Of a stretch of DNA of 11,431 bases, positions 1 through 6,840 are shown piece by piece (position 1 is the stretch's first letter; each line of letters begins with the position of its first letter). Under the pieces are notes generated by a model. That model was not told the DNA's origin, ran no database searches, and was given only the letters and a program-made list of their open reading frames with translations. A program made the translations under genes and the position numbers. Source of the DNA: an uncultured Ruminococcus sp. (lineage in GTDB: Bacteria; Bacillota_A; Clostridia; Oscillospirales; Ruminococcaceae); assembly GCA_902782875.1 (NCBI GenBank), contig CACZPE010000183.1:1-11431 (forward strand). Direction: 5' to 3'.

Positions 1-1111
1 CCCCGACACGGCGGAGCTTTTCCTGTCGGGCACGGTATCCGATGCTCTGCGTGACAGTCTTGCGGCGGACGGTGTGACGGTGCGCCGCTATGATGAGATA
101 TATGCGGCGGCAGCCGCTCTCCCCTCCCCTGTGATGGCAGATGCATCATCGGTATCATACCGTCTTTACGGGCTTCTCGGAGAGACCGTTGACTCTGCTC
201 CCCTGCAGCTCATGAAAGCAGTCAAGAACCCTGTTGAATGCGAGAATATGCGAAAGGCTCATATAGAAGACGGCATAGCCCTTACAAAGCTGATATACCG
301 TCTCAAGAAATCAGCGGCAGACGGCACGATAAAAGAGCTTACCGAGCTTAAGACAGCGGCTGTGCTCGAAGCCTTAAGAAAGCAGGGCAAGGACTATCTT
401 TACCAGAGCTTTGCGCCTATTGCGGCATACGGTGCCCACGGGGCGATAGTTCACTACGATCCCGATGAAAATACCGATATCCCCCTCGATAACAGGGGCT
501 TCATACTCCTCGACACCGGCGGGCAGTATCTGACAGGAACTACCGACGTGACAAGGACAGTATCCCTCGGCCCCCTCTCCGAAAAGGAGCGCAGGGCTTA
601 TACAGCAGTGTTAAGGGGAAATCTTGCGCTCGGAGCGGCAGTATTCAGATACGGCACGACTGGCGTGAATCTTGATGTGCTCGCCCGTTCTCCGCTGTGG
701 GAGGAAGGCCTCGACTACGGACACGGCACGGGTCACGGCGTGGGGTATCTGTCCTGCGTGCATGAAGGCCCCAACGCAGTGCGCATGAAGCGTGCGGACA
801 CCCCCTTTGAGGAGGGCATGATAACATCCGACGAGCCCGGAGTATATATAGAAGGCGAATTCGGCATAAGACTGGAAAACCTTGTGCTCTGCAGAGAGAA
901 GAACACCGTGAACGGCATACGCTTCATGTGCTTTGAAACGCTTACTCTTGCTCCCTTTGACCGTGCTGCGACAGTGCCCGAAATGATGACAGACAAGGAA
1001 ATAAGGCTTCTAAACGCCTATCACGCCCGTGTTAGGGATACTCTCTCACCGTATCTCGATGAAGACGAAAGGAAATGGCTCGCCGGGGAAACTGCGGAAA
1101 TACATAAGTGA
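1..1111 (+). CDS. Xaa-Pro aminopeptidase, M24B family (5'-truncated by window edge)
   Basis: Metallopeptidase of the aminopeptidase P type, which removes an N-terminal residue preceding proline; expected to be cytoplasmic. The reading frame is open back to the first bases of the window, so the gene begins outside it; the GTG at 74 is internal and has no ribosome-binding site. Counting from that GTG, the pita-bread fold shows the five expected metal ligands: D147 (LLDTGG), D158 (TTDVTRT), H221 (GHGTGHGVG), E254 (TSDEPGVY) and E268 (IRLEN). The conserved substrate-side histidines are H127 (AIVHYDP), H217 and H230 (CVHEGP). Spacing agrees closely with human XPNPEP1. The last ~55 residues resemble the small C-terminal domain of M24B enzymes. 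No terminator was seen before the next gene, which has its own promoter. The family call is secure; preference for X-Pro over dipeptides is inferred. Confidence 0.93.
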   Translation, partial: PDTAELFLSGTVSDALRDSLAADGVTVRRYDEIYAAAAALPSPVMADASSVSYRLYGLLGETVDSAPLQLMKAVKNPVECENMRKAHIEDGIALTKLIYRLKKSAADGTIKELTELKTAAVLEALRKQGKDYLYQSFAPIAAYGAHGAIVHYDPDENTDIPLDNRGFILLDTGGQYLTGTTDVTRTVSLGPLSEKERRAYTAVLRGNLALGAAVFRYGTTGVNLDVLARSPLWEEGLDYGHGTGHGVGYLSCVHEGPNAVRMKRADTPFEEGMITSDEPGVYIEGEFGIRLENLVLCREKNTVNGIRFMCFETLTLAPFDRAATVPEMMTDKEIRLLNAYHARVRDTLSPYLDEDERKWLAGETAEIHK

Positions 1112-1147
1112 TGACAATTAATGCTAAGTCTGACCGCAAAAAACAGC

Positions 1148-1176
1148 TTGAATTCCTGCAGCGTTTATGTGATAAT
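1148..1176 (+). promoter_or_regulatory. Sigma-A-type promoter of the GH43 gene
   Basis: TTGAAT (1148-1153) and GATAAT (1171-1176) are separated by exactly 17 bp, a 4/6 and 5/6 match to the vegetative consensus. Transcription would start near 1183, giving a leader of about 64 nt before the ATG at 1247. The promoter lies inside the longest possible reading frame (from 1121), which argues that the first 42 codons of that frame are not translated. A short inverted repeat, CTGCT/AGCAG (1195-1211), lies in the leader, but it is too weak to call an operator. Confidence 0.65.
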
Positions 1177-1246
1177 CAATACATCAGATCGCGCCTGCTA
1201 TGAAAAAGCAGATTTTAACGAATACTACAGGATCGAGGTACACAAT

Positions 1247-2221
1247 ATGAGTCAGCAAAGAAAACCGCTTGTTACGGATATCTACACGGCAGACCCTTCC
1301 GCACACGTTTTTGACGGCAAGATATATATCTATCCGTCCCATGATATCGACCACAATGTACAGGACAGCAAGGACGGCGACGTATACATGATGGAGGACT
1401 ACCATGTTCTCTCTATGGATGATATAGACGCTCCCTGTGTTGATAACGGAGAAGCTCTGCATATGAAGGACGTTCCCTGGGTGAGCAAGCAGATGTGGGC
1501 ACCCGATCTTGTCCGCAAAAACGGCAGATACTATCTCATATTCCCCGCCCGTGACAAGGAGGGCATATTCCGCATAGGCATGGCATCATCCGACAGTCCG
1601 ACAGGCCCCTTCAAGGCTGAGGAAAACTATATACAGGGCACCTTCAGCATCGACCCTGCGGTATTCGCAGACGACGACGGCAAGGTATATATGTACTACG
1701 GCGGTCTCTGGGGCGGCCAGCTTGAAAAATGGTCCTCGGGCTCCTTCGATCCCGACGGCACCGAGCCCGACAGGGATGCTCCCGCAGTAGGCCCCATGTG
1801 CGCAGTCCTCAAAGATAATATGAAGGAGCTTGACGGTGAACCCGTACATCTGCGCATACTCGACGAGAACGGCGAGGATATCAAGGCAGGCGATGAGGAA
1901 AGACGCTATTTTGAAGGCCCCTGGATGCACAAGTACAACGGCACCTACTATCTTTCCTACTCCACAGGCACTACTCACTATATAGTATATGCAACATCAG
2001 ATGATCCCAAGGGTCCCTTCACCTACCGCGGACGCATACTTGAGCCCGTTATCGGCTGGACCACGCACCACTCTGTTATAGAGTACAAGGGCAAGTGGTA
2101 CCTCTTCTATCACGACAGCGAGCTTTCAGGCGGCCAGAGCCACCTCCGCTGCGTAAAGTTCACAGAGCTCAAGTACAACGAAGACGGCACTATCGTTACG
2201 ATAAAGCCCTACGAGGAATAA
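1247..2221 (+). CDS. Glycoside hydrolase family 43 (probable intracellular beta-xylosidase or alpha-L-arabinofuranosidase)
   Basis: A 324-residue single-domain five-bladed beta-propeller glycosidase. The three GH43 carboxylates are visible: catalytic base D16 in TADPSAHVF, pKa-modulating D136 in FSIDPAVFADDDG, and acid E223 in RYFEGPWMHKYNG. His274/His275 (WTTHHSV) sit where the family usually has its propeller-axis histidine. Typical blade motifs recur (KQMWAPDLV, GRYYLIF, GKVYMYYGG, GTYYLSYS, GKWYLFYHD). No signal peptide, carbohydrate-binding module or dockerin is present, so it probably acts in the cytoplasm on imported xylo- or arabino-oligosaccharides. The ATG at 1247 was chosen over the longer frame from 1121 because GAGGT precedes it and the promoter and leader occupy the upstream codons. 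The gene is flanked by its own promoter and a terminator, so it looks monocistronic. GH43 membership is secure; the substrate cannot be read from sequence alone. Confidence 0.92.
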   Translation: MSQQRKPLVTDIYTADPSAHVFDGKIYIYPSHDIDHNVQDSKDGDVYMMEDYHVLSMDDIDAPCVDNGEALHMKDVPWVSKQMWAPDLVRKNGRYYLIFPARDKEGIFRIGMASSDSPTGPFKAEENYIQGTFSIDPAVFADDDGKVYMYYGGLWGGQLEKWSSGSFDPDGTEPDRDAPAVGPMCAVLKDNMKELDGEPVHLRILDENGEDIKAGDEERRYFEGPWMHKYNGTYYLSYSTGTTHYIVYATSDDPKGPFTYRGRILEPVIGWTTHHSVIEYKGKWYLFYHDSELSGGQSHLRCVKFTELKYNEDGTIVTIKPYEE

Positions 2222-2225
2222 ATAT

Positions 2226-2256
2226 CACCCCTCACTGTACAGTACAGTGAGGGGTG
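2226..2256. terminator. Perfect hairpin, probable bidirectional terminator between convergent genes
   Basis: The 15 bases 2226-2240 are the exact reverse complement of 2242-2256, with a single central A. Folded, this gives a stem of about 13 bp closed by a 5-nt loop. It lies 4 nt after the GH43 stop and 5 nt before the end of the opposing 174-residue gene. On the minus strand the stem is followed by an A/T-rich ATATTTATT stretch; on the + strand the tail is only AAGCTTTA, so termination may be stronger for the minus transcript. Confidence 0.8.
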
Positions 2257-2261
2257 AAGCT

Positions 2262-2786
2262 TTATCCGAGTTTGTATCCGTCGGCAGAGAGCGATAAACA
2301 ATAGTCTGAGATATACTGTTTGTTCTTCATCTTGTAATCGATCATCGGATTGACACAGTAGTATTCGATCTCTCTCAGCGGGGCGATCTTCTTAACGGAC
2401 CTTACCAGCCTGTTATATACCTTGTCAACCGCTTCGGGACGTACGTTATCGTACATAGCCGTTTTCACATATAGCCTGTTGCGGTACAAAGCATGCTCCT
2501 TCTCATCGGGCACGGAAAAGCCCGCCTGAATAAAGCAAAGCTCTGACATATCCGAAAAGCGGTCCCCGCAGTCTCTCTGCTCTATGACGATATCGCCTGC
2601 CTGCGGCACATGGAAATAATAGCTTCTGTGATCTTCCGATATCATATCTGTGCTGTTTCCCGAGGTTATGCTCCAGCGTTCGTCCGCGTGATCCGCCCTG
2701 TATATGACGCATCCGCAGTCAAGCGCTGTCTGTGCAACCGTCAGAAAATCATTATACCCCATATAATAGTTTATCTGTCTGCCCAT
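2262..2786 (-). CDS. Hypothetical protein, 174 aa
   Basis: I do not recognise this family. The product begins MGRQINYYMGYNDF and is rich in Tyr, Asp and Cys, with no signal peptide and no membrane segment, so it is probably cytoplasmic. Six cysteines are scattered (for example CGC near residue 25 and YYC near 148) with no clear zinc-finger spacing. The ATG at 2786 is preferred because AGGTGAT lies just upstream on the coding strand. The longer frame, starting at 2900, would overlap the flavodoxin gene by about 90 bases. The start lies 22 nt after the flavodoxin stop, so the two are likely co-transcribed. A sensor or accessory role next to a redox protein would be a guess only. Confidence 0.7.
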   Translation of the reverse strand: MGRQINYYMGYNDFLTVAQTALDCGCVIYRADHADERWSITSGNSTDMISEDHRSYYFHVPQAGDIVIEQRDCGDRFSDMSELCFIQAGFSVPDEKEHALYRNRLYVKTAMYDNVRPEAVDKVYNRLVRSVKKIAPLREIEYYCVNPMIDYKMKNKQYISDYCLSLSADGYKLG

Positions 2787-2808
2787 ATCATCACCTGTAT
2801 GATCTCTT

Positions 2809-3321
2809 TCAGCCAAGCGATCTGACAAGCTCCATGATATTCTTCCTGTCGGAGTGATCCACAGGTCGTGAAAAGCCCTCGAGCAGCTCGCGCTGTTCAT
2901 CTGTCGGGTCCTTTATTTTCTGCAGATGCCCCTTCATCATGCCCATCATCAGCTTGTCCGCACCCTTGAGTCTGCCGTAGTCAAATCCGCCTCTGAAATA
3001 GAAATGACCTATATTCTTCTGCTGCTCATCGTTCAATATCCTCTTCCATAAGGGCTTTATGTCCTTGTCGGTGCCTCTGTTGGCACCCACCGCAAATATC
3101 GCCAGCTTCTTGCCCTTAAGCTTTGCGTAGTTGCCTGTGATGAGCTTCACACCGTTCATGCCGCCTGTGTAGATACCGCCGCCGCATATCACGGTATCGT
3201 ACCCTGCGATATCGTCATATGTTGCATTCTCCTTGATATCACAGCCCAGCTCCTCCGCTATCCACTGCGCATATCTCTTAGTGTACCCCGTTTTTGACCT
3301 GTAAACTACAATTGCTTTCAT
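2809..3321 (-). CDS. Flavodoxin-domain protein (flavodoxin_5/HemG-like)
   Basis: A 170-residue FMN-binding flavodoxin-like protein for intracellular electron transfer or quinone/porphyrinogen-type redox chemistry. The N-terminal beta strand MKAIVVY is followed by the FMN-phosphate loop SKTGYTKRYA (residues 9-18). A second FMN loop, CGGGIYTGGM (46-55), follows strand YDTVI; then come LAIFAVGAN (73-81) and HFYFRGGFDY (106-115). The order and length fit the flavodoxin_5 group that includes HemG-type proteins, but heme-pathway neighbours are absent, so a specific protoporphyrinogen oxidase call is not justified. The ATG at 3321 has an AGGGG ribosome-binding site 7 nt upstream and a clear promoter about 70 nt further up. 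It is followed by the 174-residue unknown gene in the same transcript. Confidence 0.87.
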   Translation of the reverse strand: MKAIVVYRSKTGYTKRYAQWIAEELGCDIKENATYDDIAGYDTVICGGGIYTGGMNGVKLITGNYAKLKGKKLAIFAVGANRGTDKDIKPLWKRILNDEQQKNIGHFYFRGGFDYGRLKGADKLMMGMMKGHLQKIKDPTDEQRELLEGFSRPVDHSDRKNIMELVRSLG

Positions 3322-3339
3322 ATTTCTACCCCTGTTTTG

Positions 3340-3385
3340 TACCCGTTGTCGGGTAAATTCAACTGCGGCACTAAAAATGCCGCAG
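3340..3385 (-). promoter_or_regulatory. Structured 5' leader of the flavodoxin transcript (two hairpins)
   Basis: Two perfect short hairpins lie between the predicted transcription start (near 3387) and the flavodoxin start codon. CTGCGGCA/TGCCGCAG (3363-3370 and 3378-3385) forms an 8-bp stem with a 7-nt A/T loop, at or within a few nt of the RNA 5' end. TACCCG/CGGGTA (3340-3345 and 3350-3355) forms a 6-bp stem with a 4-nt loop. Neither is followed by a U run, so they do not look like terminators. The first could stabilise the RNA end or act as an operator in DNA. No known riboswitch class was recognised. Confidence 0.5.
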
Positions 3386-3393
3386 CGGTTATC

Positions 3394-3422
3394 ATAATAA
3401 CAGATACAGGGAGTAATGTCAA
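3394..3422 (-). promoter_or_regulatory. Sigma-A-type promoter of the flavodoxin operon
   Basis: On the minus strand TTGACA (3422-3417) and TATTAT (3399-3394) are separated by exactly 17 bp, a perfect -35 and a 5/6 -10. Transcription should begin near 3387. It lies in the gap after the carbohydrate-binding lipoprotein gene, where no convincing hairpin terminator was seen, so some read-through into the flavodoxin genes is possible. Confidence 0.8.
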
Positions 3423-3485
3423 CAGTTTACACTTAATTTTCATTTATCTATCATTTTTCTCTTGGCCGAACCCTGTGACAAGCGC

Positions 3486-5258
3486 TCACCGCATTCGTCC
3501 GAAGCCCATGAACGGCTGTACCGTCTCGCCCTTTTCGTTTATGCATACGATGCCCGATACATTGACAGTGCACAGTTCCTTGTCATCACTGCAGAGGGTA
3601 TATTCACCCTCAAGCCCCTCTGTGCTGAGCGTGATGTACGAAAACTGCTTTGACGGCGTATATCCGACCGCCTCGCCGCTGCTGTTCTTAAGGGATATAT
3701 GAGTGCCTGCGCTCTGCTTTTCGGTGAAGTATACCGAAAGCACGCCCTGCACGGAGGAAGATACCGTCTGTGCCATACCCGACGAGCCTGCAGCATACAG
3801 CGTACCGCCTTCAAGAGCGAATACTCCGTCATAATCAAGAGGAGCATTTCCGTCATCGAGAGGGCCGTCTACGCTCATTTCTCCGCCCGTGACCTTTATA
3901 TACCCGTTTGAGTCCACACCGTCGCCGCCTGCATTGATGCTTACTTTTCCTCCTGTTACGAGAATGTACACATCACCTGTGAGGCCGTCTTCCACAGCTG
4001 ACTGTTCATCCATACCGGGGAATCCGTCGGGAGGTGTGGGGCTGTCGCCCGCGCCCGGGAAATCCGACTTATTTTCAAAATCGGGCTTGTCACCGAAGTC
4101 CGGGGGCGCAAATCCTTCACCCATATCGGGAGGAAAGCCCCCTCCGCCCATGGTGAAAGGCATATCATCGCCCGAGCCGTTGGTCGCGTTTATACCGTCA
4201 TCCTTGGCGGTAATATCCCATACTCCGCCGTTTATCGTCACTGAGGCGCCTTCAATGCCCTCATAGCTTTCGCTTATTATACCTTCGCCGCCGTTCAGAG
4301 TGACCGTTGTTCCTGCGCATATGCCTTTTCCGCCTGTGATCACAGACAGGGTGCCGCCGTCTGACGATACGGTCTTATCCGAATGTATTGCATCATCCGT
4401 GCTGTTTATAGTGATATTTCCGCCTGTAATATCTATCGCATTTGCAGCTTTCACGCCCTTGGCGGAGCTGTCGGCGGTGCCAGCCGTGATATTGACATCC
4501 GCTCCCGAGAGCAGCACAAAGCCCTTGCCCTCTTTATCCGAGCCTGACGATATCCCGTCTCCCGAGCAGACAACGGTTATGTCTCCGCCCTCTGCGGTGA
4601 CGCTGCCCTTGCCCTTGATGCCGTCATTGACCGCATCGACCTTGACAGTGCCTTTTTTTATCTTTATATCATTCCTTGAGTATATGCCGTTCTTGCAGTT
4701 ACCGCATACTATAAGGGTACCGTTTCCCTTTATTGTCAGGTCATCCTCTGCATATATGCAGGCATCGGTATCTCCGCTCCCGTACGCGGTATCATCGGTA
4801 AAGGTATTCTCCGTGCCCTTCTTAAGTCTGAGCGTCACCTTGTCGGCGTTTTTCACCCACAGCGCACTGCCGAGCTTTGCAGGAGCAGTGACATTCACGG
4901 AGTTTAGTATCAGCTCCGCCTCTTCATCCTTGGATATATCCACTATTATCTGCCCTGTGAAGGAGCCTGTGAGTTCATATGTGCCGCCCTGCGTGATCAT
5001 AAGGGTGCCGCCGTATGCCGATGCGCCCTGCCCGTTTATATCCATAGTCTCGCCGTCAAATACTACTGTTGCCTTTATTTGTTCCTGTTCACCGTCATCC
5101 GGTTCCGATACCGGTGCGGTGGTCTGTACCTGAGTCTGTGCGGTATCAGAGGCTTGCGTATCCGTGACGGCAGCGGCAGTATCAGGATCTGCGGCCGAGC
5201 ATGCGGTAAGAGCCGACAGCAGCAGGCACGACAGGATTCGCGAACAGTTTCTCATCAT
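3486..5258 (-). CDS. Carbohydrate-binding domain lipoprotein (DUF4353/Cthe_2159-like beta-helix)
   Basis: A 590-residue exported lipoprotein. Residues 1-20 form a lipoprotein signal ending in the lipobox LTAC, with C20 as the predicted lipidated cysteine, then a Thr/Ala/Asp-rich linker to about residue 60. The rest is built of short repeating turns such as ITGGNITINSTDDAIHS and INGGVWDITAKDDGI, with recurrent GG, DDGI and N/D-rich turns. This fits a right-handed parallel beta-helix of the Cthe_2159 type, a family with described polygalacturonate and calcium binding. A Pro/Gly/Asp/Phe-rich segment (about 358-425) interrupts the helix. The product is probably anchored to the outer face of the membrane. 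The ATG at 5258 overlaps the DUF4956 stop (ATGA); the next codon is also ATG and lies better spaced (7 nt) from AGGAGG. It is the last gene of the VTC/DUF4956 operon. The ligand is not shown by the sequence. Confidence 0.87.
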   Translation of the reverse strand: MMRNCSRILSCLLLSALTACSAADPDTAAAVTDTQASDTAQTQVQTTAPVSEPDDGEQEQIKATVVFDGETMDINGQGASAYGGTLMITQGGTYELTGSFTGQIIVDISKDEEAELILNSVNVTAPAKLGSALWVKNADKVTLRLKKGTENTFTDDTAYGSGDTDACIYAEDDLTIKGNGTLIVCGNCKNGIYSRNDIKIKKGTVKVDAVNDGIKGKGSVTAEGGDITVVCSGDGISSGSDKEGKGFVLLSGADVNITAGTADSSAKGVKAANAIDITGGNITINSTDDAIHSDKTVSSDGGTLSVITGGKGICAGTTVTLNGGEGIISESYEGIEGASVTINGGVWDITAKDDGINATNGSGDDMPFTMGGGGFPPDMGEGFAPPDFGDKPDFENKSDFPGAGDSPTPPDGFPGMDEQSAVEDGLTGDVYILVTGGKVSINAGGDGVDSNGYIKVTGGEMSVDGPLDDGNAPLDYDGVFALEGGTLYAAGSSGMAQTVSSSVQGVLSVYFTEKQSAGTHISLKNSSGEAVGYTPSKQFSYITLSTEGLEGEYTLCSDDKELCTVNVSGIVCINEKGETVQPFMGFGRMR

Positions 5259-5926
5259 AATCCCTCCTGCAGTGCAGGCCTTCCGCAGCTTATGGACAGA
5301 TTGCCGTTTCTGGTGCGAAGCTCATCTATCATAGCCTTTACACTCTCACCGGACTTCATTATTATCATATATCTGAGCTCATAGAGACTGCCCATATTGG
5401 TTATCCTTGTGCTCTCGAGCCTGTATTTTTTTGTATACTTATCGAGTATCTCCTCAAAGGAGCCTTCATAGTCAAGATCCTCGGGAACGGTGATCTTAAG
5501 CTCCTGTACTGCCTCTGCCGCTCCTCCGAAGCGGGTGAGCGACAGCAGGAACATGACCAGGCATACCGTAAGAGTAATGACAAACGCAAATCTGATAAGT
5601 CCCATACCCGTAGCGATACCTACCGCCATGGAAAGGAATATGGCGGATATATCCTTTGAATTTCCGGGCACCGAGCGGAAGCGTATCAGGCTGAATGCAC
5701 CGAGCACTGCTATACCTGTGCCCACATTGCCGTTTACGAGTATTATCACCGACTGCACCATAATAGGCAGCAGTATCAGTGTTGCCACAAAACTCTGGCT
5801 GTATCTGTTCCTGAACATATAGCACAGTGCTGTTATCGCTCCCGAGCCTGCGGCTGCAAGGGAGCAGCAGAGAAACTGTGCGAAAGTGATACTTGAAGTA
5901 TCGGTAAGTATGCTTGTAAACATCAT
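5255..5926 (-). CDS. DUF4956 domain-containing membrane protein
   Basis: A 223-residue inner-membrane protein of unknown function. Hydrophobic segments lie at about 15-37, 46-65, 68-82 (short), 95-112 and 112-130, so four or five membrane passes are likely. The stretch from about residue 78, with FSLIRFRSVPGNSKDI then a Gly-rich hydrophobic run ending GMG, is the conserved core I associate with DUF4956. Residues about 141-223 form a soluble alpha/beta tail (LKITVPEDLDY, MGSLYELRYMI). Two adjacent ATGs are possible: the first (5926) lies only 3 nt after AGGAGG, the second (5923) 6 nt, so the second may be the true start. The gene begins 18 nt after the VTC gene and overlaps the lipoprotein start by 4 nt, a sign of translational coupling. 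A membrane channel or export partner for a VTC-made polymer is inference. Confidence 0.87.
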   Translation of the reverse strand: MMFTSILTDTSSITFAQFLCCSLAAAGSGAITALCYMFRNRYSQSFVATLILLPIMVQSVIILVNGNVGTGIAVLGAFSLIRFRSVPGNSKDISAIFLSMAVGIATGMGLIRFAFVITLTVCLVMFLLSLTRFGGAAEAVQELKITVPEDLDYEGSFEEILDKYTKKYRLESTRITNMGSLYELRYMIIMKSGESVKAMIDELRTRNGNLSISCGRPALQEGL

Positions 5927-5944
5927 TATCCTCCTGTGTCCTTA

Positions 5945-6685
5945 TCACGGTTCATTGTCCGTGCCTGTCATTACCGCGGAATACATTCCTATATCCTTAT
6001 CCGTCCCCGCAAGCTCTCTCATATAGTACTCGCCGTACTTTGAATATGATACCGGATATGCCTTTACCGCGGACAGTGCCTTTGCCATCCATATCGGCAT
6101 GGCATCAGCTATCTTTATCTCAAGAAGCACATCGCTCTTAGCCGTGAGAAGATACCCCGCATCTCCGAGGCAGGGGTTGAGATCATCTCTTCTGCATCTG
6201 ATATTGAAATCAAAGGTCATGCGCAGCTGCTGGTCCTCTTTTCCGAACATGGCTATACGGTCATAGCACATCAGCAGCTTCGGATATGCCTGCCAGCGTC
6301 TGACCGAGAAGTCTATCTCGTTCATTATCTGGGATTCATAGGGCTTTATGCCCCTGAGTATATAGTCATCCGCCTGGGCCAGGGTCATCTCCACCCTGCG
6401 CTTGTATACCGTACCCGAGAATTTCTTCTTAAGCTCAAGAAACACCCTGCTGTCGTCTCCCGACGGCGTGCCGTAGCTTCTGAGCCTGATCTTCTCCTTA
6501 TACTTCGGCTTGCTTATGGATGTCCTTATCATATCATCATGCTCTGTGTCAAAGTAAAGGCTGTATATCGTCGTGAGACCGTAGCGGTCTACAGCCATAT
6601 AGTCGTCTATGAGCTGTCTGAGCCTCATATACTGACTGTTCGTGAGCATATATTTTATCTCTTCACGTTTGAATACCGCTTTCAT
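5945..6685 (-). CDS. Polyphosphate polymerase (VTC) domain-containing protein
   Basis: A 246-residue protein matching the VTC triphosphate-tunnel fold. Members of this fold bind triphosphate through inward-facing basic and acidic residues; yeast Vtc4 makes polyphosphate from ATP. Visible elements are FKREEIKYML (5-14, basic first strand), IYSLYFDT (40-47), KEKIRLRSYG (63-72), VFLELKKKFSGTVYKRR (81-97), YDRIAM (141-146), LRMTFDFNIR (154-163), LLEIKI (187-192) and YSKYGEYY (214-221). The E84/K86 and E189/K191 pairs and R143 are candidate tunnel residues. No SPX domain or membrane segment is present, so only the catalytic-type domain is encoded, presumably cytoplasmic. AAAGG precedes the ATG. 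It is first in an operon with DUF4956 and the lipoprotein. Polymerase activity is inferred from the fold. Confidence 0.88.
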   Translation of the reverse strand: MKAVFKREEIKYMLTNSQYMRLRQLIDDYMAVDRYGLTTIYSLYFDTEHDDMIRTSISKPKYKEKIRLRSYGTPSGDDSRVFLELKKKFSGTVYKRRVEMTLAQADDYILRGIKPYESQIMNEIDFSVRRWQAYPKLLMCYDRIAMFGKEDQQLRMTFDFNIRCRRDDLNPCLGDAGYLLTAKSDVLLEIKIADAMPIWMAKALSAVKAYPVSYSKYGEYYMRELAGTDKDIGMYSAVMTGTDNEP

Positions 6686-6810
6686 GATTCTGCCTTTCAG
6701 TCAGTTTTGTCCTTTTGTATATGATAAACCATGAAGTTTAAATCATCCTGAAATTTTCATATCCTTGTGCGTAAGGCTTTGGAACATATGTATCCGATAG
6801 CCATTTTAAC

Positions 6811-6840
6811 AGTATATCACCTGATATACACCCTTGTCAA
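6811..6840 (-). promoter_or_regulatory. Promoter of the VTC-DUF4956-lipoprotein operon
   Basis: Read on the minus strand, TTGACA (6840-6835) is followed after 18 bp by TATACT (6816-6811): a perfect -35 and a 5/6 -10. Transcription would begin near 6804, leaving a 5' leader of about 118 nt. An 18-bp palindrome overlaps the -10 and spacer, so the promoter is probably regulated. Confidence 0.7.
6812..6829. promoter_or_regulatory. Palindromic operator candidate in the VTC operon promoter
   Basis: GTATATCA (6812-6819) and TGATATAC (6822-6829) are exact reverse complements separated by CC. The site covers most of the -10 and the adjacent spacer of the minus-strand promoter, where a bound dimer would block RNA polymerase. 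A further TGATATAC occurs at 6857-6864. The half-site differs from the TTGT/ACAA half-sites of the neighbouring palindrome, so a different regulator may use it. A/T-rich sequence raises the chance of coincidental symmetry. Confidence 0.5.

Noticed and set aside
1586..1978. A 130-codon hydrophobic minus-strand frame inside the GH43 gene.
   Set aside because: It is antisense to conserved GH43 blades. Its apparent hydrophobicity comes from complementing charged and aromatic codons.
2610..2825. A 71-codon + strand frame opposite the 174-residue protein.
   Set aside because: No ribosome-binding site; the minus-strand gene has better start, spacing and terminator support.
3423..3485. Terminator after the lipoprotein gene.
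   Set aside because: An A/T-rich stretch is present, but no convincing G/C stem precedes a T run on the minus strand.
4300..5133. A 277-codon + strand frame, and shorter + strand frames at 3889-4266 and 5079-5384, opposite the lipoprotein gene.
   Set aside because: They are antisense shadows of a Gly/Asp/Thr-rich repetitive gene, which gives few stops on the other strand. The translations are Ser/Pro/Phe-rich with no domain pattern and no ribosome-binding site.
6686..6804. Possible riboswitch in the ~118-nt leader of the VTC operon.
   Set aside because: No conserved riboswitch core, strong stem or expression-platform terminator was found; only weak 4-bp pairings such as CCTT/AAGG.
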